Below, one piece after another: positions 6,899 to 12,850 of a stretch of 12,862 nt of DNA. Origin of the DNA: an uncultured bacterium. Its GTDB lineage: Bacteria; Bacillota; Clostridia; Oscillospirales; Butyricicoccaceae. The DNA lies in assembly GCA_905215125.1 (NCBI GenBank), contig CAJMOV010000028.1:1-12862 (forward strand), given 5' to 3'. The translations under genes and the position numbers were made by a program. The notes under the pieces were generated by a model. That model was not told the origin of the DNA. It worked only from the letters and a program-made list of their open reading frames with translations, and searched no databases. Within the stretch, counting starts at the first letter, position 1; each line of letters begins with the position of its first letter.

Positions 6899-7254
6899 TG
6901 GATTATTTGAAAGCCTTTCTTGTCGGCGGGCTCATCTGCGCGCTCAGCCAAATTCTGATCGACCGCACCAAATTGACGCCGGCGCGTATTTTGAGCAGCT
7001 ATGTCGTGCTGGGCATTGTCCTGACGGCCGTGGGAATTTATCAGCCTATCGTCGATTTCGGCGGCGCAGGCGCTACCATCCCTCTGCTTGGCTTTGGCTA
7101 TTCTATGGCAAAGGGCGTCGAGGAAGCCGTCGCCCAAAGCGGCTGGGTCGGTATGTTTACCGGCGGGCTTGCCGCAACAGCAGGTGGAATTGCCGCTGCC
7201 GTCGGCTTTTCCCTGCTGGCCTCCTTTTTCTTCAGGTCGAGCGACCGATCTTAG
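6898..7254 (+). CDS. spoVAE: Stage V sporulation protein AE (SpoVAEb type)
   Basis: A 118-residue membrane protein and third component of the forespore dipicolinate channel. It opens with DYLKAFLVGGLICALSQILI, a pattern shared with SpoVAC, and carries the family block GGAGATIPLLGFGYSMAKGV followed by GMFTGGLAATAGGIAAAVGF. About four hydrophobic helices. The short Arg/Ser/Asp tail is unremarkable. ATG overlaps the spoVAD stop codon and GGAGG lies 7 nt upstream inside spoVAD, indicating coupled translation. No clear terminator follows before noc 100 nt later, so some read-through into noc is possible. Assignment to SpoVAEb rather than to the peripheral SpoVAEa protein rests on the helices and the glycine-rich motif. 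Confidence 0.94.
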   Translation: MDYLKAFLVGGLICALSQILIDRTKLTPARILSSYVVLGIVLTAVGIYQPIVDFGGAGATIPLLGFGYSMAKGVEEAVAQSGWVGMFTGGLAATAGGIAAAVGFSLLASFFFRSSDRS

Positions 7255-7313
7255 ATAATTTCCATTTTTTGTTTATTTCCCAACCGGATTCGCGCTCATT
7301 CGCCATTCCTGCA

Positions 7314-7322
7314 TGATATGAT
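7314..7322 (+). promoter_or_regulatory. Extended -10 promoter of noc
   Basis: TGATATGAT gives an extended -10 (TGn plus TATGAT) about 33 nt before the noc start. No -35 match is evident. The flanking gap 7255-7354 shows nothing else. Confidence 0.45.
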
Positions 7323-7354
7323 AGGGCCATACTTCAATAAAGGAGGAACGGCCC

Positions 7355-8164
7355 ATGGCGCTTCATTTGTGGACAAGCCCAGGGAAGCGGGAGTTTAAAT
7401 GGCTGCCCGTTGGCAGCATCGCCAAGAATCCCAACCAGCCGCGGCGGGTTTTTGATGAAAAGGCACTGCTCGAGCTTTGCGACAGCATCCGCCGTTATGG
7501 GGTCATTACCCCCCTGACTGTCCGCAGGGTCGACGGCGCATATCAGCTGATCGCCGGCGAAAGGCGTCTGCGCGCTTCCATCATGGCGGGACTGGAGGCT
7601 GTCCCCTGCTATATTGTCGCCGCAGAGGAGCAGGACAGCTCGCTTATGGCGCTTGTAGAAAACCTTCAGCGCCGCGATTTGGATTTTTTTGAAGAAGCCC
7701 TTGGCCTTCAGCGCCTGACCGATTTATACGGAATGACTCAGCAGCAGGCGGCCGAAAAGGTAGGTAAGACGCAGTCTTCGGTCGCAAACAAACTGCGTTT
7801 ACTCAAGCTGACGCCAGAGGTCATTGCTTTGGTGCGCGAGCACGGGCTTACCGAACGTCACGCACGCGCCCTGCTTCGCATCAGCGACGCAGACGTACAG
7901 TGCCGTGCGGCGCAGGAAATTGCGCGGCGTGGGCTTAACGTTGAGCAAACAGAAGCCTATATTGAGCGTCTTTTGACAGCCCGCCGAGCCAAGCCTGGAC
8001 GTAGGAAAGGCTTGATCCGCGATGTTCGGCTTTTTCTCAATACCGTCAACCGTGCTGTCGGGCTGATGCAATCGGCCGGCGTCGGCGCTCAAGTCGATCA
8101 ACAGGAGCTTACCGACGAGCTGGTCGTCACTATTCGAATCCCCCGGCCCGCCAAGCCGGTATAA
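7355..8164 (+). CDS. noc: Nucleoid occlusion protein Noc (ParB-family CTPase)
   Basis: A 269-residue ParB-fold protein: N-terminal CTP-binding domain with GERRLRAS (68-75) and ENLQRRDLDFFEEA (102-115), a helix-turn-helix (TQQQAAEKVGKTQSSVANKL, 128-147), and a C-terminal dimerisation part. Noc and ParB differ at four DNA-specificity positions. Here they are Q140, K146, K151 and R168, spaced 6, 5 and 17 apart exactly as in the published Noc set. The ParB encoded downstream has R, A, N and G. That makes Noc much likelier than a second partition ParB. Noc blocks FtsZ ring formation over the nucleoid by binding its DNA sites and the membrane. The N-terminus before the core is very short (MALHLWTSPGKREF), so any amphipathic membrane anchor must be minimal. 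AGGAGG lies 8 nt before ATG. Confidence 0.9.
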   Translation: MALHLWTSPGKREFKWLPVGSIAKNPNQPRRVFDEKALLELCDSIRRYGVITPLTVRRVDGAYQLIAGERRLRASIMAGLEAVPCYIVAAEEQDSSLMALVENLQRRDLDFFEEALGLQRLTDLYGMTQQQAAEKVGKTQSSVANKLRLLKLTPEVIALVREHGLTERHARALLRISDADVQCRAAQEIARRGLNVEQTEAYIERLLTARRAKPGRRKGLIRDVRLFLNTVNRAVGLMQSAGVGAQVDQQELTDELVVTIRIPRPAKPV

Positions 8165-8204
8165 TTTCCATGGTACACCCTCCACTCTCTTTTTGCCGGC
8201 GGGA

Positions 8205-8220
8205 TGTTTCACGTGAAACG
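8205..8220 (+). promoter_or_regulatory. parS centromere-like site 1
   Basis: TGTTTCACGTGAAACG matches the Bacillota parS consensus TGTTTCACGTGAAACA at 15 of 16 positions, with the palindromic core intact. ParB loads here as a clamp and recruits SMC. It lies 40 nt past the noc stop and 19 nt before a terminator stem. Confidence 0.93.
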
Positions 8221-8239
8221 CCCTGCCAACCTCCCTTGT

Positions 8240-8280
8240 CCCGTCAGAGATCCTTTTTCTGACGGGATTTCTTATTCTTA
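8240..8280 (+). terminator. Intrinsic terminator of noc
   Basis: A perfect 9-bp stem CCCGTCAGA / TCTGACGGG with a 9-nt loop, followed by the T-rich tail ATTTCTTATTCTT. It closes the noc transcript just after parS site 1. Confidence 0.82.
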
Positions 8281-8337
8281 TCTGAAGATTACCCGATTTA
8301 TCGCCGATAGCTGACAACGGAAATCCCCTCCTTCGTC

Positions 8338-8366
8338 TTGCCGTAAGCCTACGGATATGATACAAT
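8338..8366 (+). promoter_or_regulatory. SigA-type promoter of the structured leader RNA
   Basis: TTGCCG, exactly 17 bp, then TACAAT (five of six). The predicted start is near 8373, well ahead of any coding frame. Confidence 0.6.
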
Positions 8367-8372
8367 TAAATC

Positions 8373-8598
8373 GAGCTTGGCGTAATGCAGCCAGAGCTTT
8401 ATCGATAAGCAGAAGCTCGCTTACTCGTTTTCATCTGGATGATTAGAGCAAGCGACTTGCTTTCAACCCTCCCCCAGTGTTCAGAGCCACTGGGACAAGC
8501 TAAAATTCTTGTCTGCGGCGCTCGATAGCAGTGCCCTGCCGTCCGAAAGCAGTTTTACTTGAGCGGTATTGATCAAGCAATGGTGCTTGTATCATTTT
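8373..8598 (+). ncRNA. Unrecognised structured RNA, possible leader or attenuator
   Basis: About 226 nt with no convincing frame but dense inverted repeats. Two 5' options exclude each other: a long imperfect helix 8417-8455 (TCGCTT / AAGCGA, CTC / GAG, TCATC / GATGA) and the hairpin AGCAAG / CTTGCT at 8448-8462. A closing helix TGCTTTC (8458-8464) / GAAAGCA (8545-8551) would enclose three hairpins: CCCAGTG / CACTGGG (8473-8494), ACAAG / CTTGT (8495-8512) and GGCGCT / AGC..GCC (8517-8534). At the 3' end ACTTGA (8557-8562) can pair with TCAAG (8573-8577), or CAAGCA (8574-8579) with TGCTTG (8584-8589) followed by TATCATTTT. The last two exclude each other, like antiterminator and terminator. 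It lies 22 nt upstream of a small membrane-protein gene. I found no match to 6S, tmRNA, T-box or cobalamin signatures. Existence as an RNA is inferred. Confidence 0.5.
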
Positions 8599-8620
8599 AA
8601 CAGTATAAGCGGTGATAGAT

Positions 8621-8893
8621 ATGGAAAAGGTAATCTTTTACAAAAGGCCCTGGTTTTTATGGCTGTGCGTGATTTTATGCCCCCCGGCCGGCTTTGCTCT
8701 TTTATGGATTTTCCACCGGGACAAAAAGCTGACGACTAAAATATTTTTATCTGTGGTCTTTCTTTTTATCTCCTATATCTGGGTTACAGCGCTGCTTGAC
8801 GAAGCGCAAAAATTATCTGGTGCGCCATCCGGATCTGCCATGTCAACTGAAAGTCATTATATCACTGCGAATTGGCAAAGCAATATATTTTGA
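8621..8893 (+). CDS. Small two-helix membrane protein of unknown function
   Basis: A 90-residue protein, richer in A+T than its neighbours. The head MEKVIFYKRPWFLWLCVILC leads into a first hydrophobic helix with a PPAGFALLWIF turn, then a basic loop HRDKKLTTK, a second helix (IFLSVVFLFISYIWVTALL) and a polar tail. The KRPWF..L..IL..P.G..LLW pattern is common in small Bacillota membrane proteins, sometimes joined to extra domains, and has no assigned role that I know. I chose ATG 8621, with GGTG 6 nt upstream. GTG 8612 would add three residues. The gene stands alone between the structured RNA and parS site 2 with its terminator, all bracketed by noc and parA. The promoter at 8338-8366 is the only visible source of transcription. 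Confidence 0.7.
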   Translation: MEKVIFYKRPWFLWLCVILCPPAGFALLWIFHRDKKLTTKIFLSVVFLFISYIWVTALLDEAQKLSGAPSGSAMSTESHYITANWQSNIF

Positions 8894-9011
8894 TTCCCAA
8901 ATAAGGACGTGATATGCCTATGCGGCCGACAGGACATATCGCCTGTAATGATTGCAGATCACGGGAGCTGGACGGCTTCATTTGCTCTATAAGCCTGTCC
9001 TTCCCTTGCTC

Positions 9012-9027
9012 TGTTTCACGTGAAACG
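9012..9027 (+). promoter_or_regulatory. parS centromere-like site 2
   Basis: TGTTTCACGTGAAACG, identical over all 16 bases (and the following CCC) to site 1, 807 bp away. It abuts the left arm of the next terminator at 9028. Confidence 0.93.
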
Positions 9028-9058
9028 CCCGCCGAAGGCTTTCCCGGCGGGTTTTTTT
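9028..9058 (+). terminator. Intrinsic terminator after the small membrane-protein gene
   Basis: A 7-bp GC stem CCCGCCG / CGGCGGG with a 10-nt loop, followed by seven T. It starts directly after parS site 2. Confidence 0.9.
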
Positions 9059-9059
9059 C

Positions 9060-9089
9060 TTTACATTTATCCCTCGACGGAGCTATAAT
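9060..9089 (+). promoter_or_regulatory. SigA-type promoter for parA-parB-serS
   Basis: TTTACA (five of six), 18-bp spacer, perfect TATAAT at 9084-9089. It begins in the T-run of the preceding terminator. Transcription from here gives a leader of about 265 nt before parA. Confidence 0.65.
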
Positions 9090-9095
9090 AAAACA

Positions 9096-9359
9096 TACCT
9101 GAAGCTGACAAATTGCGCAGGCTGAATTGTCTTGTAATTATGCAAGCGGCCGCTTTAAGCCGCATAAGCCCATCCCGTTTGTAAGCCTTTTCACCTTCAG
9201 TATTACGCCTATGTGAAAGTTTTCAGCTCACAGCAGCTAGCCGGGCCGTTACTGCCCCGTCAATACAAGCTGGCTTGCAGGGCTTTTCCGTCTTATAATC
9301 TGATTGTGCCTGTAATGTATGAAATCAACCTTTTTTAGCCATGATAGGAGTGCCTGCCC
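9096..9359 (+). other. Long parA leader / intergenic region
   Basis: No gene is supported in this stretch. It holds several inverted repeats: AGCTGA near 9107 with TCAGCT near 9225, TTTCAC / GTGAAA around 9190-9220, GCGGC / GCCGC around 9147-9164, and the near-palindrome CAAGC-TG-GCTTG at 9266-9277. A second TATAAT at 9294-9299, without a clear -35, could be an additional promoter nearer parA. The ribosome site AGGAG is at 9346-9350. Confidence 0.4.
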
Positions 9360-10121
9360 ATGGGGAAAATTGTAGCCCTTTCCAACCAAAAGGGCGGCGT
9401 CGGCAAAACGACGACGGCCGTCAACCTCGCCTGCTGCGTGGCTGCGCGGGGCAAACGAGTTCTGCTGTGCGACTTTGACCCGCAGGGCAACTCCAGCTCC
9501 GGCTTGGGCGTCAGCGCCGGTGGAAAAGGGATTTACGCTGCCCTGTCTGGCCTGATGCCAGCCGAGCAGGCCATCTGCCACACCCGTTGGTGCGATCTGC
9601 TGCCAGCCGACGTCAATCTAGCCGCGACAGAGCAGGAGCTGGCCGGCGCCGACGAGCGTCAGCTTGCGCTGCGGGCCATCCTGCGTCCGCTGCGTGACAG
9701 GTACGATTTCATTTTTATCGACTGTCCCCCTTCCCTGGGTCTTTTGACCATTAACGCCCTGGCTGCCTCTGATACCGTGCTTGTGCCCATGCAGTGCGAA
9801 TACTACGCTCTGGAAGGGCTTTCCCAGCTGGTGGCTACCATCCGCACGGTTAAGCGATCCATCAACCCGCCCCTCGACATCGAAGGAATTATTCTGACCA
9901 TGTACGACGGCCGCACCAACCTAACCTTGCAGGTATCAGAAGAGGTTAAAAAATTTTTCGGCAGCAAGGTCTTTAAAACCGTAGTGCCCCGCAATGTGCG
10001 CCTGTCGGAAGCGCCCAGCCACGGCAAGCCCATCCTGGCCTATGATCGCCTGTCTCGCGGGGCGGAAGCCTACGGACAGATCGCCGACGAGTTTTTAAAG
10101 CGCAACAAAGGAGGAAGATAA
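9360..10121 (+). CDS. parA: ParA/Soj chromosome partition ATPase
   Basis: A 253-residue Walker-type ATPase that works with ParB-parS in origin segregation. In Bacillus, Soj also regulates DnaA. The deviant Walker A KGGVGKTT is at 11-18, with both signature lysines K11 and K16. DFDPQGN follows at 38-44, and the Walker B strand FIFIDCPPSLG at 117-127. Further family blocks are PMQCEYYALEGL and the C-terminal TVVPRNVRLSEAPSHGKPI. Length and the lack of an N-terminal DNA-binding domain mark it as a chromosomal (type Ia-like short) ParA rather than a long plasmid form. ATG 9360 has AGGAG 9 nt upstream. parB starts directly after its stop codon. It is separated from noc by the 1.2-kb parS-containing stretch. 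Confidence 0.97.
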   Translation: MGKIVALSNQKGGVGKTTTAVNLACCVAARGKRVLLCDFDPQGNSSSGLGVSAGGKGIYAALSGLMPAEQAICHTRWCDLLPADVNLAATEQELAGADERQLALRAILRPLRDRYDFIFIDCPPSLGLLTINALAASDTVLVPMQCEYYALEGLSQLVATIRTVKRSINPPLDIEGIILTMYDGRTNLTLQVSEEVKKFFGSKVFKTVVPRNVRLSEAPSHGKPILAYDRLSRGAEAYGQIADEFLKRNKGGR

Positions 10122-10979
10122 ATGGCCGAGGGGAAACAGCCCAAGGGCCTTGGCAAGGGCCTTTCCGCCCTGTTCGGCGAAGACGCCGCCATGGAAGCCG
10201 TCACCGGCTTGAAAATCCGGGACATTGAGCCCAGCCCCAACCAGCCCCGCCATATCTTTGACGAAGGGGCGCTGGCCGAGCTGACTGAAAGCATCCGTCA
10301 AAACGGCGTCATCACCCCCATTACCGTCCGCCGCGATGGAGATGTTTACCGCATTATTGCCGGCGAACGCCGCTGGCGTGCGTCCCGCATGGCCGGTCTG
10401 GACGAAATTCCGGCCCACATCCTGGATGTAGACGAACAAACAGCCTACGCCCTGGCTCTCATTGAAAACCTTCAGCGCGAAAACCTTGACCCCATCGAAG
10501 AGGCCGAGGGCTATAAAACCCTGATGGATAATTACGCCATGACGCAGGAACAGGCGGCCGAACGGGTAGGTAAATCCCGCCCTGCCGTCGCTAATGCGCT
10601 GCGGCTGTTAAACCTCCCCCCTTCCCTGCGGCAGCAGGTGTCGGAGGGAAAGCTGTCGGCTGGGCACGGGCGGACGCTGCTGCCGCTGAACGATCCCGAT
10701 CAGATGCAGGCGGCGGCCCAGGTAGTCATTGAGCAAGGGCTGTCGGTGCGCGAAACGGAAAAGCTGGTCGCCCGTCTGACAGCGCCCAAAAAAGAAAAAA
10801 AAGCCTCCTCTTCGAAGGATGCCATCTATATTGAAGATCTCCAGCGCCGTCTATCGGCGGCGACGGGGTATAAGGTCACCATTCAGCACGGCCGAAAAAA
10901 GGGCCGGCTGAGCATTGAATATTACGGCAACGACGGACTGGAGGCGCTGTGCGCCGCCCTGAAGTCCATTAAGCCATAA
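10122..10979 (+). CDS. parB: ParB/Spo0J chromosome partition protein (CTPase)
   Basis: A 285-residue parS-binding CTP-dependent DNA clamp. The N-terminus KGLGKGLSALFG (8-19) is the ParA-stimulating motif. The CTP pocket shows GERRWRAS (81-88) and ENLQRENLDPIEEAEG (115-130). The helix-turn-helix lies around TQEQAAERVGKSRPAVANAL (141-160), followed by SAGHGRTLL. Positions that separate ParB from Noc are R153, A159, N164 and G181, keeping the decisive Arg and Gly of the ParB class. A lysine-rich linker (221-232) precedes the C-terminal dimerisation domain. ATG directly follows the parA stop, with AAGGAGG 7 nt upstream, so the pair is tightly coupled. Its predicted binding sites are the two parS copies 1.1 and 1.9 kb upstream. 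Confidence 0.97.
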   Translation: MAEGKQPKGLGKGLSALFGEDAAMEAVTGLKIRDIEPSPNQPRHIFDEGALAELTESIRQNGVITPITVRRDGDVYRIIAGERRWRASRMAGLDEIPAHILDVDEQTAYALALIENLQRENLDPIEEAEGYKTLMDNYAMTQEQAAERVGKSRPAVANALRLLNLPPSLRQQVSEGKLSAGHGRTLLPLNDPDQMQAAAQVVIEQGLSVRETEKLVARLTAPKKEKKASSSKDAIYIEDLQRRLSAATGYKVTIQHGRKKGRLSIEYYGNDGLEALCAALKSIKP

Positions 10980-10995
10980 AAAGGAGACTGCACCA

Positions 10996-12273
10996 ATGCT
11001 GGACATCAAAGTATTGCGCGAAAATACCGCCTACGCCAAAGAACGCCTGCAAACCCGCGGGCGCAGCTATGACGCTGAAGTTGACCGCGCTATCGAGCTG
11101 GACGAGCAGCGGCGCAAGCTGATCGTCGAAAGCGAAACCCTGAAGGCCGACCAAAACCGCATGTCCAAGCGCATTCCCGAAATGAAGAAAAAGGGCGAGG
11201 ATACGGCAGCCGCCATGGTGGAGATGAAGCTGCTTTCCGCTCGCGGCAAAGAGTTGTCCACCCAGCTTTCCGCACTGGAGGACGAGCTGCGCAGCGTCAT
11301 GCTGGGTATCCCTTGCCTGCCGGACGACAGCGTCCCCATTGGCAAAGACAGCGATGACAACGTCGTCGTGCGCGTCTGGGGCGAGCCGCGCGCCTTTGAC
11401 TTTGAGCCGCAGGCCCACTGGGACATCGGCGCAAAGCTCGGCATCATTGACGCACCCCGCGCAGCCAAGGTGACGGGCGCGCGCTTCAACTTCATGCGCG
11501 GGGGCGGCGCGCGGCTGGAACGCGCTTTTCTCAACTTCTGCCTGGATAAAAACAACGAGGGCGGCTTTACCGAGCTCATGTGCCCCTATATGGCCAACAG
11601 CGCCACCCTGACCGGCACCGGCCAGCTGCCCAAATTCGCCGATCAGATGTTCAAGGTCGCCGATACCGATTACTACCTGATTTCAACAGGCGAAATCCCG
11701 GCCACCAACTTTTACAGCGGCGAAATCCTTGATGCCGCCGATCTTCCCATCTACGTTACAACCAATACCGCCTGTTTCCGAAGCGAAGCAGGCGCCGCCG
11801 GGCGCGATACCCGCGGCCTTATCCGCGTGCATCAGTTTCACAAGGTCGAGGTGGTCAAATTCGTCCTGCCCGAAAATTCTATGGACGAGCTGGAAAGCCT
11901 GACCCGCCATGCCGAAGGCCTGCTTCAGGCCCTCGGCCTCCCCTATCGCGTCGTTTGCTGCTGTACCGGGGATATGGGCGCCAACCAGACCAAGCAATAC
12001 GATATTGAGGTCTGGATGCCTTCCTATAGGAAATATGTTGAAATCTCGTCCTGTTCCAACTACGTCGACTATCAGGCGCGGCGCGCCGGCATCCGCTTCA
12101 AGCGTGAAAAGGGCGGTAAGACGGAATTTGTCCACACCCTTAACGGGTCCAGCCTGCCGGCAGAACGTGCCGTAGCCGCCATTCTGGAAAACTATCAAAA
12201 TGCCGATGGCACAGTCAATGTACCGGAAGCGCTGCGCCCTTATATGGGAGAAATGGAGGTCATAACAAAATGA
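10996..12273 (+). CDS. serS: Seryl-tRNA synthetase
   Basis: A class II aminoacyl-tRNA synthetase of 425 residues that charges tRNA(Ser), and tRNA(Sec) where present. Residues 1-100 form the antiparallel coiled-coil arm that contacts the tRNA. GTGQLPKF (207-214) and the serine-pocket loop TGE (231-233, usually TAE) follow. Motif 2 is FRSEAGAAGRDTRGLIRVHQ (261-280). EISSCSNYVDYQARR (349-363) and motif 3 follow. Motif 3 reads NGSSLPAER (383-391) where most bacteria have NGSGLAVGR. The ATP-binding arginine (R391) is kept. GANQTKQYDIEVWMPS is also divergent. All catalytic residues I can identify remain, so it should be active. AAGGAG sits 9 nt before ATG, 16 nt after parB, so it is likely co-transcribed. 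No T-box precedes it. Confidence 0.97.
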   Translation: MLDIKVLRENTAYAKERLQTRGRSYDAEVDRAIELDEQRRKLIVESETLKADQNRMSKRIPEMKKKGEDTAAAMVEMKLLSARGKELSTQLSALEDELRSVMLGIPCLPDDSVPIGKDSDDNVVVRVWGEPRAFDFEPQAHWDIGAKLGIIDAPRAAKVTGARFNFMRGGGARLERAFLNFCLDKNNEGGFTELMCPYMANSATLTGTGQLPKFADQMFKVADTDYYLISTGEIPATNFYSGEILDAADLPIYVTTNTACFRSEAGAAGRDTRGLIRVHQFHKVEVVKFVLPENSMDELESLTRHAEGLLQALGLPYRVVCCCTGDMGANQTKQYDIEVWMPSYRKYVEISSCSNYVDYQARRAGIRFKREKGGKTEFVHTLNGSSLPAERAVAAILENYQNADGTVNVPEALRPYMGEMEVITK

Positions 12274-12740
12274 AAGATTACGTCATGAGACGAAAAGATC
12301 GCGCGACAAGCGAGGAAGAAGCCCTGGAAATCCTGCAAAACGCGCTGTTTGCCACTGTTTCCTGCCTGACGCCCGATGGGCACCCTTACGGCGTCGCCGT
12401 CTCCCACGCCGTAGACGGTAAAACAGTTTATTTCCACTGCGGCATGTCCGGGCTTAAGGTCGACAGCTTTGCCGCCCATGACCGCGTCTGTATTTCCGCC
12501 GTTGAAAAGGCAGCCACCGACGCGCCCGGCCTGACGACCAATTATCGTTCGGCTGTCGCCTTTGGCCGCGTCCACCCCTGCGATGCCGAGGAAGCCAAAA
12601 AAGGCCTGATGGCTGTCGGCCGAAAGTTCACTCCCGATCACATGGCTGAAGTTGAAGCCTGTATCGGCAAGTCCATGGGGCATACCCGCGTCTATGCTGT
12701 TGAAATTGAAGCCATTACCGGTAAAGCTAATATTAAATAG
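12270..12740 (+). CDS. Pyridoxamine 5'-phosphate oxidase-like flavoprotein (NimA-related)
   Basis: A 156-residue split-barrel protein expected to bind FMN as a dimer. The pattern MRRKDRATSEEEALEILQNA, then TPDGHPYGVAVSHAVDG, then TVYFHCGMSGLKVDSFAAHD, then YRSAVAFGRVHPCDAEEAKK fits the PNPOx-like family. It especially resembles the branch that includes 5-nitroimidazole reductases (Nim), where the order is MRR..., PY.VP.., YFH....G.K.D, Y.S...FG. Whether it reduces nitroimidazoles or has a housekeeping redox role cannot be told from sequence. The ATG overlaps the serS stop (ATGA) and GGAGG lies 10 nt upstream inside serS, so translation is coupled. Its presence in an operon with parAB-serS has no obvious functional logic. 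Confidence 0.88.
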   Translation: MKDYVMRRKDRATSEEEALEILQNALFATVSCLTPDGHPYGVAVSHAVDGKTVYFHCGMSGLKVDSFAAHDRVCISAVEKAATDAPGLTTNYRSAVAFGRVHPCDAEEAKKGLMAVGRKFTPDHMAEVEACIGKSMGHTRVYAVEIEAITGKANIK

Positions 12741-12770
12741 TATTATTTACTTTTAATATTTCTATTTGTA

Positions 12771-12822
12771 TTCACCCCTGTCGCCTGATGCACTACAAAA
12801 ATGCTCTGGCGGCAGGGGTGAA
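12771..12822. repeat. Long imperfect inverted repeat after the PNPOx-like gene
   Basis: TTCACCCCTG pairs perfectly with CAGGGGTGAA. The helix continues through a T-G wobble, CGCC / GGCG, GA / TC and GCA / TGC with one mismatch and one bulge, for about 20 pairs and a 9-nt A-rich loop. The + strand tail is AAAGAGAAATTTTGGGG, so the T-run is late and weak. It could be the operon's terminator or a regulatory or mobile palindrome. Confidence 0.55.
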
Positions 12823-12837
12823 AGAGAAATTTTGGGG

Positions 12838-12850
12838 TATAATATTGACA
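12838..12850 (+). promoter_or_regulatory. Possible promoter elements at the right edge
   Basis: A perfect TATAAT (12838-12843) is followed at once by a perfect TTGACA (12845-12850). The first lacks a -35. The second could be the -35 of a promoter whose -10 lies beyond the window. Confidence 0.35.

Noticed and set aside
7355..8164. A plasmid-type or duplicate partition ParB
   Set aside because: All four specificity positions are Noc-type, and a separate ParB with ParB-type residues is encoded next to parA.
8373..8598. 6S RNA, tmRNA, T-box or cobalamin riboswitch
   Set aside because: The predicted fold is multibranched, not the single long bubble-bearing hairpin of 6S. There is no tRNA-like end, no T-box sequence and no B12-box. 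GCCACTG alone is too short to mean anything.
9035..9051. A possible Noc-site core (TTTCCCGG)
   Set aside because: The second half-site is GCGG, not GGAAA. The bases belong to the terminator stem.
8914..9102. A 62-codon + strand frame with an AAGGA-like ribosome site
   Set aside because: It runs through parS site 2, the terminator stem, its T-run and the -35 of the next promoter. Composition is not protein-like and no family is recognisable.
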